DNA from: Labia minor
Taxonomy: Eukaryota > Arthropoda > Insecta > Dermaptera > Spongiphoridae
DNA: 64,000 bases
NCBI GenBank assembly: GCA_963082975.1
Contig: OY720345.1
Span: 25,862,611-25,926,610 of the forward strand
Direction: 5' to 3'
Shown here: positions 60,206-64,000 of the stretch, piece by piece
Position numbering within the stretch: the first letter of the stretch is position 1
Layout: the number at the start of each line of letters is the position of its first letter
Notes under the pieces: model-generated
What the model was told of the DNA's origin: nothing
The model's database searches: none
Seen by the model: the letters and a program-made list of their open reading frames with translations, nothing else
Program-made: the position numbers and the translations under genes

Positions 60206-61209
60206 CTTTTTTCTTTCAAGTAATACATAACAAATTAATAACCTAAAAAAATCAAAATCTACAAGGCTAATCAAACTAAAATGTATAATTGTTAAAAAAT
60301 TTTCTAGGATTTCTCTAGAAAACCTTGAACATAAATAAAACGATATGAAATAAAAAAATAAATATAGATGAGTTAATAAATAAAAATAAAAACATGTAAT
60401 ATCGAATAAGTTAATTTAAATAAATATTGGTTTAGATTAAGATGTAATTCTACGAAAAATGAGATTTTTCATTTAATTAATTTATACATAATAATTTGCA
60501 ATATTTCCAAATAAAATTCTTATAATTAGCTTATTAATTATTAATATATAAAAAAACTGATATTTCATAATTCTATTTCATGTAAAATTAAGTTTTTTAT
60601 TTGTTAGATTGTCAATCGAAAGTATTTAACTCATTTTTCAGTCACGATTTTTACTAAATAAAAAAATAATAATAAATAAAATAATAATGCTGAGAATTTG
60701 TCGGAATGATTGAAAACCAAAGAGTAAGAGTGAGAGAAAAACAGAGGATATATTATCCATCAGCGATATTTTAGCTCAGATTAATCATATTGCAAATCAT
60801 TTGCAATCCGTTGGCCGCCTGAGGATATCATGTAGTATTCCCCCCACCGCTTGCCAAGAAAATTTTTAAAATATTTATTAGTATAGGTCAGGTCATTGTA
60901 AAAATATATTATTTACAATTATACATATGGTTTTCTATTCTTGACTTAATATGAAATTGAGTCTACAATTGTGTGTGTATACCTTGTTTTTTACTGACTA
61001 ATTTAAGTCTAATTAATAAATATTAGATTTAAATTTACTTTCATAATCCCACTGTATTTGAAATAATTTATTTTATATTCATTAAGAACTTATTTCTATT
61101 CTTAGACACTATTTTCTTTTCTAAATTTCTAAATCTTTTTTAAATTTCAATTCTGTTTTTACAATTTTCTAAATATAATAAATACAGGTTAATTTTTACA
61201 ACATAATAA
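60206..61209. other. Non-coding stretch
   Basis: A/T-rich, apart from a less AT-rich patch at 60765-60850 with ATTGCAAATCATTTGCAATC, an inverted repeat of C/EBP or octamer type. No gene is seen. Confidence 0.5.
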
Positions 61210-61505
61210 ATTAATAAAAAAAACCTTTAATATATACGCTTTTTAATAATAAATACCCTAAAAAATAGAAAACAAATTCTTAATTAAACCTTGAATATTA
61301 TCCTTTACATATGCCCAACAAAAATGCGTGGGCGCATATGAACGTAAGTAGTAGGTAAAGAATTTAATATTATTATATGCGCCCCACACTTTTTGTTGGG
61401 TATATATAAAGGATAATATTCAAGGTTTAATTAAGATTTTATTTTCTATTTTTTAGGGGGGTTTTGATTAGAAAGCGAGTATATTAAAAAGTTTTTTTAT
61501 TAATT
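61210..61505. mobile_element. Long-TIR foldback MITE
   Basis: About 296 bp made almost wholly of two inverted arms of roughly 125-130 bases. Landmarks on the left are CCCTAAAAAATAGAAAACAA, TTAATTAAACCTTGAATATT and GCCCAACAAAAATGCGTGGG; each has its inverted partner on the right (for example AATATTCAAGGTTTAATTAA at 61415-61434). The short centre is A/T-rich. Arms diverge by a few percent. No ORF and no obvious target duplication, so the superfamily is open. Confidence 0.75.
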
Positions 61506-63584
61506 AATTTTAAAGTTTATTTTATTTTTTTTATTTTTTTAATATTTTATTGTTGCTTACCAGATGTAAAACATTGCACTATTGACTACTATTTAAAACT
61601 GTTATTGTCGAACATATATTAGATTCTTCGCGAAGTTGCTAGGCCTTTTCTAGATGACATTGATTATGCAAGTGGCTTATTAAGGCATCGGCATACTGCC
61701 GTGTACTATGAGGCACTGAGTTCTTTTCGGAATCACAGAACATCAAAAGCTCATTGTATAAATAATGTTTAGAAAATTTAATATATCAAAAAATTGTAAA
61801 TATAAATATAACATTGTATTAACATCAATCATTTAAATTCACAAATTTTAAAAATCCGTATTTTTGAAAAATTCAAAATATTTCTTTTTAATTATCGCAG
61901 TGTCTTCGACTTTCAATATACGTTTCAAATTTGACCGAAATCGCTAAACTAGAAGAGGGTTAAAATCCAATTACAAATTTTTAACATTGCAGACAGAGAC
62001 AAAAAAGTGAAGTTAACAAAAAGCGTATAAAAAAATGTTAATAATGAATAAATATCTGTAAAATGACTAAAATAGGGGAATCGTCAAAATGATATATATA
62101 TATATTTGACATATTTTCACAATTTCAAATTAGTCAGTCGAATACAAAGAGTATAGTCCATAAAAAAATGTCATATTCATTGTATCTTTTTTATAATTTG
62201 ACTATGATCAAAGGTAGATGATCTGTAATTGAAAATTCAATTTTAAAACCACATTGCACTATAGATTGACCATGATTATTTTTCAATACAATAGTCAAAA
62301 AATTTTGAATAATTTTTGTTATATTCATTGAAATTGATGATGTTATTATTAGCTTCCAGTTATCTATGTCTGTTGTATCATCTTTTATAAAAATAACTAT
62401 TATATTTTAGATATTTTCTTTGTAAAAAATATTTATTAACTATAAATATTATAATAATAATAATAATCGATTTATTTTGGAATAATTTTAAGAAATTACA
62501 ATAATATATTCTCTTCTTTGATTACTCTTTACCACATAAATAATTTTATTTAAAACTTTCCCATATCTATTTCTATATTTATAAATTCTGAAATTATTAC
62601 ATCAACATATATAAATAAATATACTTATATTGTTTTATAATATATATTGAAAATGCCGTTACACCATTTATTGATGTCATTGGAGCAGAGACATCTAAAT
62701 TATCAATGAATTGATCTCCGTCAGATGTAATTTCGTACCTTTTTCTTTTCTTTATTGTTTAAACAAATTACAACGGCTGACTACATAACGTCCTGCATGT
62801 GGTTCATTTAAACTGAACGAAATCAAGGCCATAAATTAATTAACTTTCTCCATATGGTGGCTTTTTATAAAAATTGTGAATTAATTGATAAATTTGTCAC
62901 TAATTAAAACTTTCCATTTTCAATTCCTACTCATTTTTTTTTTAACAACATTTTATAAAAAATATATTTTTCTTAACATTTTATTTATTTATTTATTTAT
63001 TTTTATTTTAAATCTATTTTATTTTTATTACATTCTCCGAACTATTGATTATATCACCGGTAGATTGAACATTAGGTAATATAAACAAGAAAATAAATAA
63101 ATAAAGCAAACTAATAGAGAGAGTGAGTGAGTGAATTCGGAAAATGTAATAAATCGAAGTATCTATTTCTGTTTTATTTAGAATTTTTTGACTATAAATA
63201 TGTTTAGAGATTCATAGATATTTCTTGTTATGCACTGTCACTCATTTTTCAATAAATTAATCTTTCTTTGGTCAATAAATGCTACCAAGAATTCTAATTT
63301 CAAATACTACTTTATTTTATCCCTCAAAGTCATAAACCACGCCTCAAAACATTATAGTACATCGTAATGGTTTTATATATTTTTATTTCATCGAATTGCA
63401 ATCTTATTTAAATTTTTATCGATTCAAAAAATATACATTTATCTGGTATATACATTTAAAAACCAATAGATGAGAAATTTACATGTTTAATAGATGCTAG
63501 TAGTAAAATATTTTATTATATATAATTATTTATTAGAAATTAATTGATAAAAAAACTTTTAATAAAAATGATTCTCCTACTTTT
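61506..63584. other. Non-coding, with a LINE scrap
   Basis: A/T-rich overall. 61605-61745 and 62655-62865 are less AT-rich and not repetitive; the second contains TTGATGTCAT and several ATTAATTAA cores. A short minus-strand piece at 63315-63370 (CATAAACCACGCCTCAAAAC) matches the LINE fragment at about 34350-34390. No gene is supported. Confidence 0.45.
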
Positions 63585-64000
63585 AAACTGCTAGAGCCAG
63601 AGATATTATTGCGATCACGAAAATTTTCGATGTTGAGATTTTGATGTTTTGAAGGTCCCTGAGTCATTTTCACTAAGGTTAAGAAAAATGGATGTGTATA
63701 TGTGAGTATGTAGACAAGATTACGCAAAAATGGTTTAAGCTAGAATAATGAAATTATGCACAGGGGTATTATTCAGAATTTGTAGTTTTCTATCAACTTT
63801 TGAGAAATGTAGCTCATCCAGACGAGGGTCATTACTTACCACATTTTCATGTTTTTTCCTCTAATCTGACCGTAAAAATAAAGATATATGTTTGATAGTT
63901 TTTTACATGATTAAAAATTGTATAAAACTGCTATATTTAGAATTTCAGCTTGATTGAATCACTGAAAATACCGGAATTAATTTCTTTAAATTTTTTAACA
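63585..64000 (-). mobile_element. Helentron-like element, copy 6, cut by window end
   Basis: The hairpin end is decayed (CTGCTAGAGCCAGAGATATT), but the next 400 bases follow the family closely (GCGATCACGAAAATTTTCGA, TTTTCTATCAACTTTTGAGA, GACCGTAAAAATAAAGATAT). The sequence stops before the other end. Confidence 0.7.

Noticed and set aside
1-64000. CRISPR arrays, prokaryotic operons or a bacterial origin
   Set aside because: The only regular array (47.9-49.0 kb) has contiguous units without spacers. Gene structure and mobile elements are eukaryotic throughout.

Overview
The window is a stretch of AT-rich eukaryotic nuclear DNA, most likely from an arthropod (crustacean or insect). Reasons: a spliced gene with GT-AG introns of 96 bases to 6.5 kb, many poly(A/T) and (AT)n tracts, tRNA-derived SINEs, mariner, hAT and piggyBac-type DNA transposons, a helentron-like non-autonomous family, LINE 3' ends and an LTR retrotransposon. 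Nothing bacterial or organellar was seen. I cannot name the species from the sequence.

Protein coding is sparse. The only convincing host gene is on the + strand. Four exons (14947-15192, 21719-22111, 23799-24187, 24284-24527) join in one open frame of about 424 codons, and every intron is GT-AG with matching phase. The product is Ser-rich, with acidic patches, two small Cys clusters and basophilic kinase-type sites. I do not recognise the family. The gene must continue 3' of exon 4, probably beyond the window. A GC-rich block at 37.86-38.15 kb, with an NRF-1-like site, a short ATG frame and a splice donor, is a candidate promoter plus first exon of an alternative transcript or a second gene.

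The rest is repeats and intron or intergenic DNA. From 1.7 to 6.8 kb lie three copies of a helentron-like family; three more are at 53.6, 59.6 and 63.6 kb. The copy at 5.95-6.77 kb carries a nested 156-bp hAT-type MITE with a perfect 8-bp target duplication. A 201-bp piggyBac-type MITE sits at 9.3 kb. The large first intron holds SINEs, a LINE tail, a deleted hAT element and a deleted mariner. Other mariners are at 27.5, 41.4 and 43.1 kb.

The most interesting structure is at 46.88-52.66 kb. It is a minus-strand LTR retrotransposon with 754-bp LTRs that differ at only two positions by eye, a TGG-starting primer-binding site and one 313-codon ORF, with no room for pol. One LTR is split by a 2,536-bp DNA transposon with an exact 8-bp target duplication. 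That transposon carries THAP-like minus-strand exons that run into a 176/199-bp tandem array where the rest of a transposase would be expected.

Several less AT-rich, non-repetitive patches (25.7, 26.95, 28.4, 29.9, 44.0-44.35, 46.2-46.4, 52.8-53.06 and 62.66-62.86 kb) look like candidate conserved regulatory DNA.
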